A DNA stretch of 64,000 bases from Sitta carolinensis (lineage: Eukaryota > Chordata > Aves > Passeriformes > Sittidae), in assembly GCA_032173965.1 (NCBI GenBank), contig CM063284.1, forward strand, positions 119,200,410-119,264,409. The letters are read 5' to 3'. Shown here one piece after another: positions 36,974 through 50,998 of the stretch (position 1 is its first letter; every line of letters begins with the position of its first letter). The position numbers and the translations under genes are program-made. The notes beneath the pieces are model-generated. The model did not search any database. It worked only from the letters and a program-made list of their open reading frames with translations, and was not told where the DNA came from.

Positions 36974-38688
36974 TTCAGATAATATTGAAAATATGTAGCT
37001 GAATTCAGTTTTTTTTCACCTGAGGATCATCTGAGTAGGAATAAGACTAGACAATGCAGATGGAATATGTAATTTGTTAGGAAGGCCAAACAAGGGGACA
37101 AACCTGTTATATACAACGGCAAAATTGCTAGAAAATCAAAAAACTGGAACAAAATACCCTCCTAATTATGCATCAGTTAAATCATAGTCTGACTAGATTT
37201 ACCTATAGGGCCTCCCCATTGGAAGCAGTGCATTTGTAATCTGTGTAATCTGACAATCTAGCCTCCATGTAGGTTAGATTTAGCCAGTGAGGAAATATTC
37301 CACTTAGCAAATTTTGGTATTTTGGGTCTTGTAACAGACTTGTATTCATACTACCAGATTACTATCTATACTCATGTCCCATCTATAGCCTTTTTACCTG
37401 CCCCCTTGGACTATTTACTTCTTTGGAAGGCATATTCAAACTGATTGATGAAGAAGTTTTTGTATATTATATCAGGGAATCTAAAGAAAGTGCTTAATGA
37501 TTATTATTTCTTAGATTGAAATATCTGACTGGGTAGGAAGTCTGCTCTGAGCTTCTGAAGTCTTTGTTGTTGTTACCGAAGTATTTGTCTTTCTTGGAAG
37601 TTCCAGATCACTTTTAAATTGTTAGAAGTCCCGTTGTTATTTTTTCCTTAGGGTGTGTTGATTTTATTTAGCGTGGTAGTGGATCTGATAACAGTCGATG
37701 TATTTGATTCTTTATCAGCTCCTGTAAGTGTGAAGACTGCTGACAGAGCCCTCTACAGTGGTAATCCTGTATGCATGTACAGAGTGAAAAGACAGCTTTA
37801 GCAAAATCTGATTTGATTTGTTCATAAAGTGATCAATAAGCAAAATTTGTTGCAGGATAAACATTGAAAAGGCTGTTATCAGTTTGCAAAGTCAATTTTT
37901 CGCCACAATCAGTGACTAGGCATGCAGTTCCTCTCTGAGAGCAAGACTTGCTTCATGGAAATGAGGCAAAAGCAGACACGTAGGTCCTCCTGCCTATCAA
38001 AGTTGCAGCACTCGCTCCAAACAGACACAAACAGTAAAGCTGTGGATGTTTTCCTGTGGTCAGAAATTAATCCACTGGTGTTTATGGGGATTGAAAAGAA
38101 CATACGTAGTCTAAACATAGGAGCTGGAAGGATTGTGTCTACTTGGCTTGTCTCTAGTGCTCAGGAATCTCAAAAACTAGTCACATCAGACCTTTGGGCA
38201 GATTTTGCAGCACTGGAAATTTTGAGACAAATAGCCTGAAGGAACTGCTGAAAAATTTTCTTCCAGAGATCACAGGACCTTTCACATGAACATTGAACCC
38301 ACTGGTTCAGTACTGTGGGTCAAGCTCATCCAGTACAAAATTCTACTGCCTAATCTAAGAAAGTTTTAAATAGCCCATAGCTCAGCAAGCTCACAGTCTA
38401 TGAGCAGCCAGGAGCAGCCTTATGTGATGACTTCCCACTGAATACAGAAGAGGTTTTGGACCTTAGGAGGCCAAGTCTGCCTGTCCTGTACTATATTGTG
38501 TGATCCCCTGGAAAAACAGTACTCTGCTTTGTTCCTAAAAAGGAGGCTGTGGGATACAAGATGTGAACTTTTAGAGTTAGATCTAGATCATGGAATTCTC
38601 TTTCTTTCAGATGTAAGAGCAAAACTTTGCCTCAGTTCCTACCGAAATGAACAGAACAGGGCAAATGCAATAAACAATCGTGTGGGTT

Positions 38689-38706
38689 TTTTTTTTTTTT
38701 TTTTTT
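38689..38706. repeat. T homopolymer run
   Basis: About 17-18 uninterrupted T followed by CTCC. No body of a retroposon recognised on either side. Confidence 0.8.
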
Positions 38707-41700
38707 CTCCTTTGCTATGGGAGGAAGGGAAGTACACATTCAGTTCCAATAAAGGCTGAACATTTCAGGAAGAAGAGAGATTTATTATTTGTTCTCATAT
38801 AATTCCTTGATATAATAGTCTGGGGTGACCATGTAAGAATCTGATTGTGTAGAAGCAGGAGGTTCGTGTCTATTGACAACTTTGCTTGTTCCTTAGTTTG
38901 AGAAATTTCCAGATCTTTGCATGCTGCCTAAATGAAGAATGTCAAGTAGCTTTGGTATAGCTGCCAGACTGACAACACTGCCTTGAGACTTGTGCATGCA
39001 GAAACCCTTCTGGTTTCACAGTGTGCTGTAATCCAGAATTTTGCTGTGGTAATTTTTCATGTGCAGAATTTTGACAAAAAGAGACGCTGTGCAGTTATAA
39101 TATCTATTTGCTGAAAGGGAGCATGTTATCTTTTCAAATTCATGTCTGGTTTGGGAAGTGAAAATAAAAATGCATATTATTGTGGGGTATTTAGAGAATG
39201 ACTTTGTCTGGCTTCCTTGAACATAGTTTGCTGCATAGGTAGGTATTTGTATAAAGCCATGCCATTCACTTCTCCCATTTACATACAGGCTATGAGACAG
39301 ACAGGGTGTGTATTTCTAGTTGACATCTCAGTCTGATCTTGCTGCTGATCTGATCCTTTTCATGCTTTAGCTTGTGAAAAATGCCCATGGCTAAGAGCCC
39401 TTTCCATTTGAAAATACACCAAGACTTGATAATACCACATGACCGAGAAAACCCCCTTGGCCATTAAATCCTCCAAATACGCCTTGCACTGGCCTCACAA
39501 AATGTGTTGATGTATTGAGCTCCTAAGGCGTAGTTCAGCCAAGAGCAGCTCTATCTTCATTGGGGATTTGGCTTCAGGCTTATTTCTTTGAGCATGATCT
39601 GGTTGCTCTAAATCTCGCCTACTTCCGTGCACTTACTCTTGTCCAGAAGGACTCAGAATGGTGTTGGAGCCTCCACCCACCTTTGTTCCTTAGGTGAACT
39701 CTGATTTTTAAAAATAGACAGGAAACTGTGCTCTTTTCCTTTGGTTTATTTCTTTGAATGACAGTGAAAAAGAAGTGGCCTTGCTGTCTGAAAGGATAGT
39801 TGAAAAACAATATCTGGATGTCAGCCATCCTTTTGGAAAATGAGATGAGCTTTATGGTGCTTCCAGAAGGGATGCTGTGTCCCGTGCTCCTCCTTGGAAC
39901 TTTTTGTGTCTGGAAGTTTCCACCCTCAGGAGGGACAGTTCTGTGCTCTAAGGCCCTGTCATATTGTTACTAGCACTGACTGAGGTATCTCTAGAAGGCT
40001 TTTCTGTTGTAATGGATGTTGTATTTCTGTTTTGTATGGATACCTGTCCACTCAGGGATCGGAAGGATATTGTGCAATATTTGCATGTTATCAAACTTCT
40101 CTTTACTTATATTAGTCCTGGATGTTGAGTTTCATTACACAGAGAGTAAAATGTGATGTCTGCTTACTGTACTTTGTAGATAATGACAGAGACTGCAAAG
40201 GAGGAAAAGAAATGTTCCCTAATCCAAATTAATTTTTGACTCATGCTAATGTTGGAACTCATGTTGTTCAGCTGATTTATCTATTACAAAAGAGAGTGCA
40301 GTTTTCTTTGACTATTGTATTTCAAAAGTTGTTACTCTGAAGTGGTCATCGAGAGGGGGTTTCTAGAAGATTAAAGTTTATATGGTTTTTGTGTGATAGA
40401 TATGCCCCTACTATTCTAGACTTAGATCAGATTTTTAAAAACATGTAAGTTGTAAGAAAATATCAATTATGTGGTGAGCAGTATCCCATGGTGGTCATCA
40501 ATGAGTTTTTCTTGTCACAGATAGTGATGATATTAGTGCTGACGCTGTATTTTGGATTTGTGCTCTTCTGCACATTTGTTGCTGGAAATTCTGGTGAAGT
40601 AGGGTATTAATGGAAAGGAAATTCCATAAAAATGCTAAAAATAGGATTAAAATATATCATAACATCCGACAAATGGTGGCCTTCTTGTAAACATTAAATC
40701 TTTTTGTTTATTGGACCCACAATGATTTTCTCTTTAAATGAAAATGTATCAGACTAACATCCCAGTTACCTAAATGTTTGCACTGGCTTTGGTCGGTAAA
40801 TGCCCAGTATGTTTAGGATACTTTTTGACATGTTTTTGTTACCCCTCTCTAGCCAAATGAGCCACAGTTTTGCTCTTTCCCTTAGATTTGATCTGCCCTA
40901 TAACACGGAGTGTATGGGCTGGGTATGTGTTTGGAGTATAGGCAGTGAGGTTCCAGTGCTTTCGCCTCATTTGGAGGACATGAGTGGAAGGAACAGGAAC
41001 ATGGTATCAAAACAAAACGAGCCAAATTATAGTCAGCAAACAGGATGATAAACTTCCTGGAAGATTTTAGTTTATTGCTTAAGTTGATGTAATGATAAGT
41101 TCAGTTTGTGCATTTTTTCGAGCTCTTCTTTTTGACAAGAGCAGTGAATTCAACAGTACATACTTCTGCTTCACTGTTTAGTTGCTGGAATTTATTTTCT
41201 GACAAACATAGCTTTAGCTGTATATTTTATTCTTTTAGTTAGTTGCAGTCTGTAGCAAACTCAAGAAGTCAAGACTAGCACTTAGTTCCATAATTCAGTT
41301 AAAGATATTTTAAGGTTGTGGGCTGCTGTTGCTGCTATGTAATTGGCCATACTATTTTAGGACAGAAGGTTAAGGTCAAATCTCTTGTGAATGATAGTTT
41401 TGTTTATCTATAGAGATAGCATCCATTCTGTAAATTATTGCACTGCAGTCTTCACAGTAGAAGAGGCTAGAAAAATATTTTGAAATTAAACTCCATTTCT
41501 TCTTAAAAAAAAAGCTTGTGGAAAGTTTCTCACTGTGGATTTGGCAGCCTCTCTCTATTCTTATCCCAGTTTCTTTCACATGCTGCTGAAAAAAATCAAA
41601 GTTTAGCAATTAATAATTTTTAACAGGCATTTTGGGGAAAGTAAGATAAAGCCTGAAAGACCAAGCAATTTGCTTCTCTTTCCTCTTTCTTCTGACAGAA

Positions 41701-42853
41701 TTAGTTAGTGTAGCGCCTGCTTCATTTGTATGTGTGAAGTATTAGCTACTCTTCTGGGCTTGCACTTCATAATTTAAAGTGAACCCATCTTCCTGCAACT
41801 TTTTCTTCCTTAATTTTTGGTATTATTGTGAAAACTGAACATCTGGAATAGTGTTAGTAGAGAGACCATCTTGCCTTGAGCTCACTGCTTGCTTGCCTCC
41901 TGCTGCTGATTATTCCTACATGCAGGATCTAAGGGAAGAAAGAAGACGAAGATGTTTCTATTAGGCTCAGGTAGAAACTGAAGAATTTCAAGTTTGGTCT
42001 TGATGTTGGGTCTCTTCTTAAAGCTTCTCCATGGCTGTGGATCTGCTCCTGAAGCTACTTTGCCTTCATTTCCAAGCCATCTCTACCAATACATTCACAT
42101 AGTCCCATGGCTCAGATGAGTTGTGCCAGCCATAGCCTGTTCCTTAAAAGGGATAAATCGGGCTTCCTAGGGGAGAAGAAGCACCTTGTAGTCAAGAAAT
42201 GAGTCACAGTAGCTTTTATTATTGCCCAACAAATGAGCTTCTGCATGGCTCACTGTCTGCTAGTGCAATGCCTTTGGCTGGCCCTGCTATGGCAAATTAT
42301 AGTGGTCTATTATGGAAACAAGGAAAACCTGCAGAGGCGTCATTTCCTCATCCAGAGGAAATATGGACTGCAGGATCCAGAACTATTGAAGATCCTGGAA
42401 AACAATATTTGATATTTTTTATGGTTTCTTGATTTCCTGGTCCCACTAACACCATTGTTCCCTTGTGTTGTTCTTAGAAATCTGGTATCTGGAGCTTTGA
42501 ATGGTTTAGACAATTCTTTTTTTTTTTTTTACTTTAGAGAATAGGAACTGGAAGTACATTGCTCACAGCAAATTCATGAATGAAGTAAAAATTATTAATT
42601 AAAAAATAGTCCATATCCTTATGTAACCTTATGTGGAAAGACTCAGTGAGACTTCAGTCTGTGGAATCAGCGTGGGTGTTTTGGTAAGCAGCAGTGCGTC
42701 CTGGTATGAGTAGTATTCAGTGCTGTCAAACTCTGGTTGAGTATTTACAGATGGCATCTGCCACCAGTGTGCTTTCTTTGTGCTTGTCTGCAGTTATGGT
42801 GCAGGTGGTTTGGTGAGGAGGGTGATTTGCATGATGCTGTGACTGCTCAATAT

Positions 42854-42899
42854 TCTCTTTTTAATTTAAATAATGGTCTCTTTTTAATTTAAATAATGG
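42854..42899. repeat. Two-copy exact 23-bp tandem duplication
   Basis: 42854-42876 and 42877-42899 are identical 23-bp units (TCTCTTTTTAATTTAAATAA followed by TGG), with a further partial TCTTT after them. Identity between the copies indicates a recent duplication. Confidence 0.95.
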
Positions 42900-45800
42900 T
42901 CTTTCAGGTCCCCATGGACTGTCTGGGAGTGACAGTCTCCTTGTACTATTTTTACAGATTTGATACTTCTCTCTGCTTCAGGTTTAAAGCTTTTGATTAC
43001 AGCCTAAAAGAATAAGGCTGTTATTCCAGGAAAAGGTAATAATAAATGATCATCTTAGGGTTCCAGCGTTTGAACAAAAAATTTCATTAAGAAGGCAAAG
43101 AAAATTATATTGTAGTCAGGTTTTGTCTTCTGTTTCCCTATAAAAATGAATGAAAAGGGCAAGAACAGCCATGCAGTCTGTGTTCCTGAGGAACACATGC
43201 TTCACAGACAGGGCAGTGTGTTGTACAATTATGCTGGGAACTCATCAAAGCCAAAGACAGGCCATGGACCTACATAAGACAAAAAAAGAGCCTGTGCTTG
43301 AATAGCAGGAGGAGAAAAGAAAGGACCAATGAGAGATGGATAGCCTGTGAATAAGTAAGGGGTTATTTCTTCTGAGCACGCATGTAGAATCCTGGTCTTG
43401 AAATTAGGAATTCATTTGACAGTAAGGCAATCCATCTAATGGGGATACATTCAAATGGTGTGGCTTTACACCTACAGCTCTATTCTGGATGTTAAAAGGC
43501 TCCATTTAATTTTCTAAAATCATGTACTCTGTGATCATTGTATCCTTCTAGATATGGAATATCTTTGATGGATGTAAATGGTGATTAGCATGTAAATATC
43601 TTGTGTTATAATTAACATACAGTGCATGTACAGATGTAGATGTGTAGATACTTGGTTTATGTATAACAGAAAGGAAAAAGAGATTTTTTTTAATCATCTT
43701 CTCTTTTTAACAGTTATCAAACCAATAAAAAAATAAAAGATGAACTGGTCTTTGAATTTGCACAGTTGATGCATCCCATGAATCAAATACAGTCTAAAAA
43801 AATTATTATTAATTATCGCTTTTTCATGGAAATTGGCTCAAAACCATAAAGGCAGATGGAAATTCACGAGACCAACACAGGGTCGGGAATAGAGACATAT
43901 AACAATCTTTTGTTTGTATGAAGCTGTGTATAAAATAATTTAAATTTTGATATTATTGTATTCTTTTTGGAATGGAGTTAAGACAACTAACATTGGCATC
44001 TAGTTTTCAGAAACCAGTAGTTTTCTCCTTTTTTTATTTTAGTATATGTATAGTAAATAAAAGTTCTGGTTCAAATTGAGAAACATTTAATAATTATACT
44101 ACAGTGTTTATTAAATGATGGTTGCATGAACTGAGACATCATTTCATATGACTCTGTCTAAGCATGGACCTGTTTACATGGCAAGCAATAGGAATTATCC
44201 AAGACATGTTTCCTTATATAGGGAAGTGTTCTGATTACTACTGATTGGACAAGAGCTTAAATGGGATGTTTCAGGGTTTTTTTTTGTGATCATGAGTGAG
44301 CACTTTATAGGTGTTCTGTTCTCACTACAGCTTCCCTGCGGGCTTTGCAAAGAATTGAAATTGGGTTAGAAAACTGCTGTTTCATATTCTTCTTTCCTTT
44401 GTGTTTTACTTGGCATGAGTGTGCAAGTGCAAATGGCAGCCAGAATTGGCCCTGAATGGTGTTTGAGAGTACATTTTATTTATACAACTCTGAAAATAAA
44501 AATTGCCTGTCTCTCAAGCATTCTAATTCCTAATTAGCATCTAGCCATATTAAACATAAATAAATTCATAATTAAGGTCTGTGCATTCCAATATTAGAAA
44601 AGAAAATGTCTTGTGTTGAAAACTGAGCATGCAAAAAGGGGTTGGTGGGCTTCCATTATGACTGCTTGTTGGTAGTTTCAAGTTTTCTCAGTTTATAGGT
44701 AAAACTGTTCATTCATTTTTTAATAAATTAATTTTTATTAAAAATTATTAGCCTTAATCATGAAGAAGCAACTAATTTGTTTTCATTGGTGCTGTGTCAA
44801 ATTTCCTCCCTTATTCAGATACGATAGGAATTAATGCTTAAATTTAAATTCTGAAAGTAGAGATGTGATATGTTATTTCAGGTTTCCTCCTCATAATAAG
44901 TGATACAGATCATGGTTTTCATAATTCTGGAGGATATTTTTGAGTCAGAAAAACACACACTTGTCTTCACCTGTGTTAATGGACTTTAGAAGGATATAGA
45001 AGATGTAGAGAGGATGACTTTCTTGTAATATTTTTGAGATGTCAAACTATTATTTCTCAAATTGAGTCAGAAAACCCAAATAATTCCTTTGGAGGGGTCA
45101 TTTGTGACAAACATGTTTCTCACCTTGTCTTCTCATGTATTTCTCATTTTTTCCACTTCCTAAAATTACTGATTTGCTTAAAAAAATAAGATTTGTTGTG
45201 TTGAATTAAAGAGTTGTTTCAAAAATATTCTGGGAGTGTTGAATTCTTCCTAATTGGTCTTTTCCTACTAAAAAAAGAAAAAAAAAAGTTCAGGAAAATC
45301 CTAATTATGTGAGTAAAACTTGAATAAGAATTAAAGATTTTTTCCCAAATTGAACGGAATAAGATATGCTTGCATAAAAGAAGCAGAAACTGTAGTAAAA
45401 AGTATTAAGATTTAAAACACATGATTTTTTTTTTTCTAATTATGATTGCGTTATAACAGGAACATACTGTTACTTCCAGATGTACACTTGTTCTGAGGTT
45501 TCCTCGATTCTTGTTTTGGTTTGCTAGTAGTGGACACAGTTGAATTCACTGAAATTTCCTAACAAGAACCTGGTGTTCTATAAATTCAGGAAACAGCTGA
45601 CTTTTATGAGAGGTAAGCTGTAATGGTGAACGTCATTCTTTTCCATTCCAACTTGAGTGGTGCAAGATGAGTTATGTGATCCACAGTACATTATTCACTT
45701 GGTGACATACACCAACAGGACCATATGATGCATTGCCATAGGGAATTCCATATACATGTGAATGTTTTCAGTATAGAGTATCTTTCTCTTCAAAAAAATC

Positions 45801-46349
45801 CTCAAAATGTAATTAAGAGGAATCTTGGCATGCTGGAAGCATTTTTTTTAATTGATCTAGATACCTGTTGTTTGGTCAGTTTGTTGTAGTCCCAGCAGAC
45901 TGCTCAGAAATTCACAGCGGTCAGGCCAATCTCTTTTTTTGTCTTCCAGAACCTCTGTTGGTGATGCTGAGGCTGGAATGTAACCTTGTTGTATTTTTAA
46001 TGGGATAAAGGCTTGGTTACCAGCAACCCATGTTACATAAAATATTTGCCAGAAATACTAGATGAACTGCCTTCTGCTTATCCTGCAGGTGGGAGTTCAT
46101 CACTTGTTCCAGTATATGACCTTTTACTAAAGCTATATTTAAGCTATATTTTAATAATCCTAAATTTAGATCATCGTTTAGAAGTTTTCTGTATGTGGCA
46201 TCAGATCACAGCAGCATGTGTGAGACATCCAGCCTCTGGTTTGGCGAAATTTGGAATGATCTCAGCTGTGAACGTGTGTGTACCTCAATTGTTCCTTACC
46301 AATCAGACTCCATCAATAGCATAGCTAGTCCTCAGAAGAACATGTTCCC

Positions 46350-46378
46350 AAAATAAGGATACTAGATATCCTTATTTT
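46350..46378. repeat. Perfect 12-bp-stem hairpin
   Basis: AAAATAAGGATA at 46350-46361 and its exact reverse complement TATCCTTATTTT at 46367-46378 enclose the 5-nt loop CTAGA. No MITE ends or target duplication recognised. Confidence 0.85.
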
Positions 46379-49300
46379 AGTGACGGGATTCTTGACATCT
46401 GGGAAGAAAAGGAATAGATGTCTTCTGAACTGGGCCAGGAAAAGGTTGTACTAAATCTTTTTGAGAATGGCTTCAGTGCAAGGAAGAGGGTGGAGATGTC
46501 GGACATCCTGCCTGGCTGTGTGGACTTTAACTATAAATCTCTTAACTTTCATCTGAAATGGAGCTGAAAGGAAGGAAGGGATCAAAAGTGAAAGCTTAGG
46601 TGATTTTAGAGGTGGGGAGCATGAGTTTAGGGGGCACTTCCTTGTCAAAGTAGGATACTGACTTAAACATCTCACAGTGCATGAAAGAAAAAACAAGATG
46701 TCCAGTAAAAAGTTGAAAAATCGTCGGGGACCACAAAATGCAGAAAAGGTGATTGAGATACAGAGATGATGAGGAAAGGCTTTTTTGCTCTACTTTTAAA
46801 AGTTTTCTGATATGATAGAGAATGAGTTAAGATTATCCCAAAATATGTCATCATATTAATCACATATGTGAAGATTATGAAGATAAATATTTTTTCAAAG
46901 CCGTAATTTCTGTATGTGTGTCATGAATTTATGTTTACTTCAAGGAAAGAAATCAGGAATGCTCTTTCAGATAGACTGATGCCCCTTAGGATCAGATGAA
47001 TGGAGAAGTAGTGGATTGTTTGGTAGTTTGTGCGAAGAAATTATCTCTGGAATGGAAAACATTGCAGATGTTGTCAACCTATTCCCTCTGTATTTATAGG
47101 CATCATAATATGAAGCCAGCTTTGAAAGTAGCTCTAGGTACAGCAGGGAGAAAGAATGTATCTGACCTTGGCTGATGCTCTCGCTGCTGGTTGTGATTCA
47201 TCCAGTCCTGCAGGCAGGATGGGAGAAACAGGTGGTGCCTCAGCTGGTGAATCACTGGAGAGAGAAGAAGAGTCTTTTGTTCAGGAGCAGAAGCCAGCCT
47301 GAGCAGCTACTGCCACTGCTGTTGGCACAGGTTAATGGGAAGAGGAGGGTAAGAACACAGTGTTTGCCACAGCTGCTACTGCTGCTGGAGTCGTCTCTAT
47401 TGATTTTTCTGTTTTTCCTGCTTGTGGCAAAATCAAACAAAAGTGCTTCAACAAAACTGGCTTGGTGTTCTTCTGGGACTTGGAATCTGACGTGCATTAA
47501 TTATAGTGTGAAAAACTGCTGTGCTAAATACTACCTCGATGCCTGTGAACTGAATTAGCTGCAACAGGCTAGTCAGCTATGATAGGGAGCGGTTTTCTTC
47601 CCAAGTATAGAGCTTCATGTTCTCTCTAGGATCATTTGGCATTTTGTTAAAAAGACCAAAATATTTTCCACCATCCAGATGCCTATATTTACACTAAGAA
47701 TGTAAAGAGAGAACACAGAAACTACAAGTATTTCATATTTGTGTTTCTAAATTTGTGAAGATGAGGCTATTATAGACAAAAAAAGGTTGTATAAAATTAT
47801 AAACATTTCCTTATAGTGGGTCTCTTTATAGGATTTTGTTTTTGACACTGTGCAAAATAAAATTGTATTCAATATTAATGTCCATAACGGCTAGCTAGCT
47901 TTATTCAGAAGGCTTTATGATAGGTTGGGCACTTCACTCAAACTGGTTTTACTAAAGCAAAAATGTACACTTAATTACCTTATTAAAAATACATATTATT
48001 TTGCAGTCCTCCTTGGTTTTGTTTATGGCAGTGTAGATTTAAGGGTAGAAACATTGTTAAAAGAATTCTGAGGGGAAAAATAAGTAACTATTTAAAAATT
48101 CTTGTTTTCAGATAAAACCCATTATTTATTTATAGGCTTAATCCTAAGTAGGATTATTACTTTCAGAAAGACAGTTACATATCTTTAGTGATCCAGGAGC
48201 TCTGACATAATTTCTGGACTTTTTATCTGTAAAGAAGGTGAAAACTCTTTGTGCCCTGGCAGTCTTCTGCAGGCAGACTTCTTTGTTTTCCCTGATTTCA
48301 TTCCAGATGTCAGAGAAGTCATTTGTGCTGTTGGCAGCTCCTTGTGCTATCTGTAGCAGTGATAGGTTTTTGGTTTGTTTTTTTTTTTCAACAACACACA
48401 GAGCAACCATCAAGGAAAAAACTCCACCAAACAACAAACAATGCAACTCTTATTTTGATAAGACCAGAAGTCAAAAATCCCAGTAACAGGAACCCAGTGT
48501 GTGTTCTCTGTAAAAAAATGCTGCTTCACAAAATGGCAGCTGATCAACAGCCAGACAAAAGCATTAGAGTTTATTTGTCATAATGAACAAATTCTTTTAT
48601 TATTCTTTGAATTTGGGTTTTCTCTATTTTATGGTTTAATTTTCATGCCCATTGCTTCCTGTATTGCTTTCCATTGCTTACTGCAGTGTCAGGCAAAGGG
48701 TAAAGGAATTAGAACAGGGAATAGTACAGAAAGTATGTAACAGTTTGCAGGTTATATGAACAAGGTGTGCAATTAGCTTCATATTATTAGCATGGAATCA
48801 TCTCCAAATGATTCTTTACCACATTTCTCAAAGGTAGAGGTGAATTACTCTTTTCTATGGTGCAGGGACCCTGAGTCACAGCCAAAAATAGAGGCATTTT
48901 TATGTTCCCAATAGGACCTGAATGGAGACAGGGAACTTTAGCACTAAACTGAAAACTAAGCTAAATTATCTTATATATTTCCTATATAGTTTCTCCCCTA
49001 TTCCAAAGGACTTAGTTGGAACTCCATGTTTTGGTCTGCAAGTTTGTCAGACTTGTAAAGCTCATAAAATTTCTTACGATGTGACTCTCCATATTTAGAA
49101 TTTTATCAGCATTTTGGGGCATTTCTTCTCCAAAGCAGACATGCTCTGATCATGTAGATGCCATTTTGTGTTAATGAAGTTTCCAGAAGGATGCCTTAGG
49201 AAGTTTAGGTTTGTGATTTGAATGCCAAGTTTTGTGGAGGCAGGAGTTGTGGCACTGAGTGACTCAAGAGTATTCCTAGAGTGACAGAGTTTTCCATAAA

Positions 49301-49918
49301 CAGTTCTAAAAACTGACAAACAAAAATGGGTGTTGTTTTTTTTAATGTGGGTAACAAACATCCTCCTTTATATTTGGACTTTGAAATTTAGACTGCTCTT
49401 TCTGGTACCCAGCCAATTACTCTGAAATGTTGCATGGAGATCTCTTAAAAGAGAAATCATCAATAGTCTGGCTAGTAGAGGGTGCAGAATTGCTATTTGT
49501 TGTGCTGCAGTCTTGAATCCCTATACTATAGCAAGTATGGATAGAATGCTGGTGGCACAAGGTGAAAATCTAGAGAATTACATTCTGTTTTTACCATATG
49601 TCTTTGCTGTTATTTGAGAAAATTAAGAACTGAAAGGAAGCTAAGGGAAGCTCTGAAATCCACTTGAAAAGCTTTGAGAAAGTTGAGGATCCCTGTCTAG
49701 GTGACATTGCTCAGGGATCCTGGAGTGCACAGAAAAGTTTGTTATTCTGTGTTTGATGTAGTGCTGTGAAACTTCTACACTAATGTAGGTGAATATAGAA
49801 GTAACCTCAGCAAGATGAGCAAGATGTAATGTAGACTCCAGTGGACAGAGATGAGTCATGATTTACTGACACGTATGTTTGATGAAATGAAGTTTGAACT
49901 CTTTTTTCACTTTGGTGA

Positions 49919-49943
49919 TTTTTTTTTTTTTTTTTTTTTTTTT
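49919..49943. repeat. T25 homopolymer
   Basis: Twenty-five uninterrupted T, followed by ATAAACATGG. Simple sequence without a recognisable retroposon body. Confidence 0.85.
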
Positions 49944-50879
49944 ATAAACATGGGAATGATGTAGGACAATTGACTGTTTCGTCAGTCCAGGAGTAGGATC
50001 TATTCTATCAATTTGTAATTGCTTTGCTACTTCATGTAACCTGGTGTTCAGTAATGACTGTTACTTGGAGTCTCATACTTGAAATAATGGTAAAAGTTTC
50101 TTCTAAAACTCAGGGCTATTTCAGAGGAGTTCCTGACTTCTTGGTTTGTTTTTTTTTTTTTTTTTTTGCAGGTGTGTTTTTCTGTGATTAATTAGAGTTT
50201 ATGCAGTATGTTTTCAAAAGCTTATATAATTTTTTTTTCCTATTAACTGAAGAGCTGACAGCTCCTGAGTAGTTTCTGTCCATCCTTATATATTTTCCTT
50301 TTAAAATCCATAATGTCTGTGCTGGGGTCCTCCTTGCAGTTGTGCAAATTACGTGCTTTTTCTCGGTCTACTAATTTTTGCAGAAATGCTTATGGTTGTC
50401 CTCAGCTGATGCTTAAATAATTCTGGAGATTTTTTGAGTAGTCAGCCCTCTCTGAGATCTCTGTGTTATTCGAGTGCAGAGACATTAGCCTTTTCATAGT
50501 TGCCGTGCTGGATTGAGGTTATTTTACTATAAATATGTTATGTGTGTGGAGTCCATGGTGTCTCTGCTCCAGGAAGGGAGCTGATAAGGGGATTTATGTC
50601 CTGGAAACCTGGGTTTCATCATTGCTTTGCATTATTCACTCCACAGCGGGTGAAGTCTGTCAGGAATCAGCCTTGGGGGTAGACACATCCATCCCTACCT
50701 GCAATCCCCTGAATTCTCTTAACTACTCTTCTAGAATATGTGAAACTATTCCAATTGTTTTGCAATATGTGCTGTTTGTAGAATTCATGTAAGTCTTTGA
50801 AAAATTCAAATGATCACATGCATTGATTTTTGAGACACAGCATCATGTTTTTGTTTTTTTTCAGGAAGCAAATCTGCAC

Positions 50880-50998
50880 TGATAGGGAGAACTATGGAGC
50901 GCTGGGCAACCTGGTCTAGTGGAAACTGTCCCTGCCCATGGCAGGGGGATTTGGTTTTTAAGGTCCCTTCCAACCCATAGGCCATTCTATGGTTCCAT
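50880..50998 (+). mobile_element. CR1 3'-terminal fragment, sense
   Basis: Reads 'GCAACCTGGTCTAGTGGAAA', 'CTGCCCATGGCAGGGGGATT' and 'AAGGTCCCTTCCAACCCATA', ending with CATTCTATGGTTCC. About 120 bp of a CR1 3' end remain. Confidence 0.9.

Noticed and set aside
47175..47558. 127-residue open frame on the + strand in intron 1
   Set aside because: Composition is Leu/Ser-rich without a recognisable domain, no flanking splice sites or gene context were found, and a frame of this length is expected by chance in 44 kb of intron.
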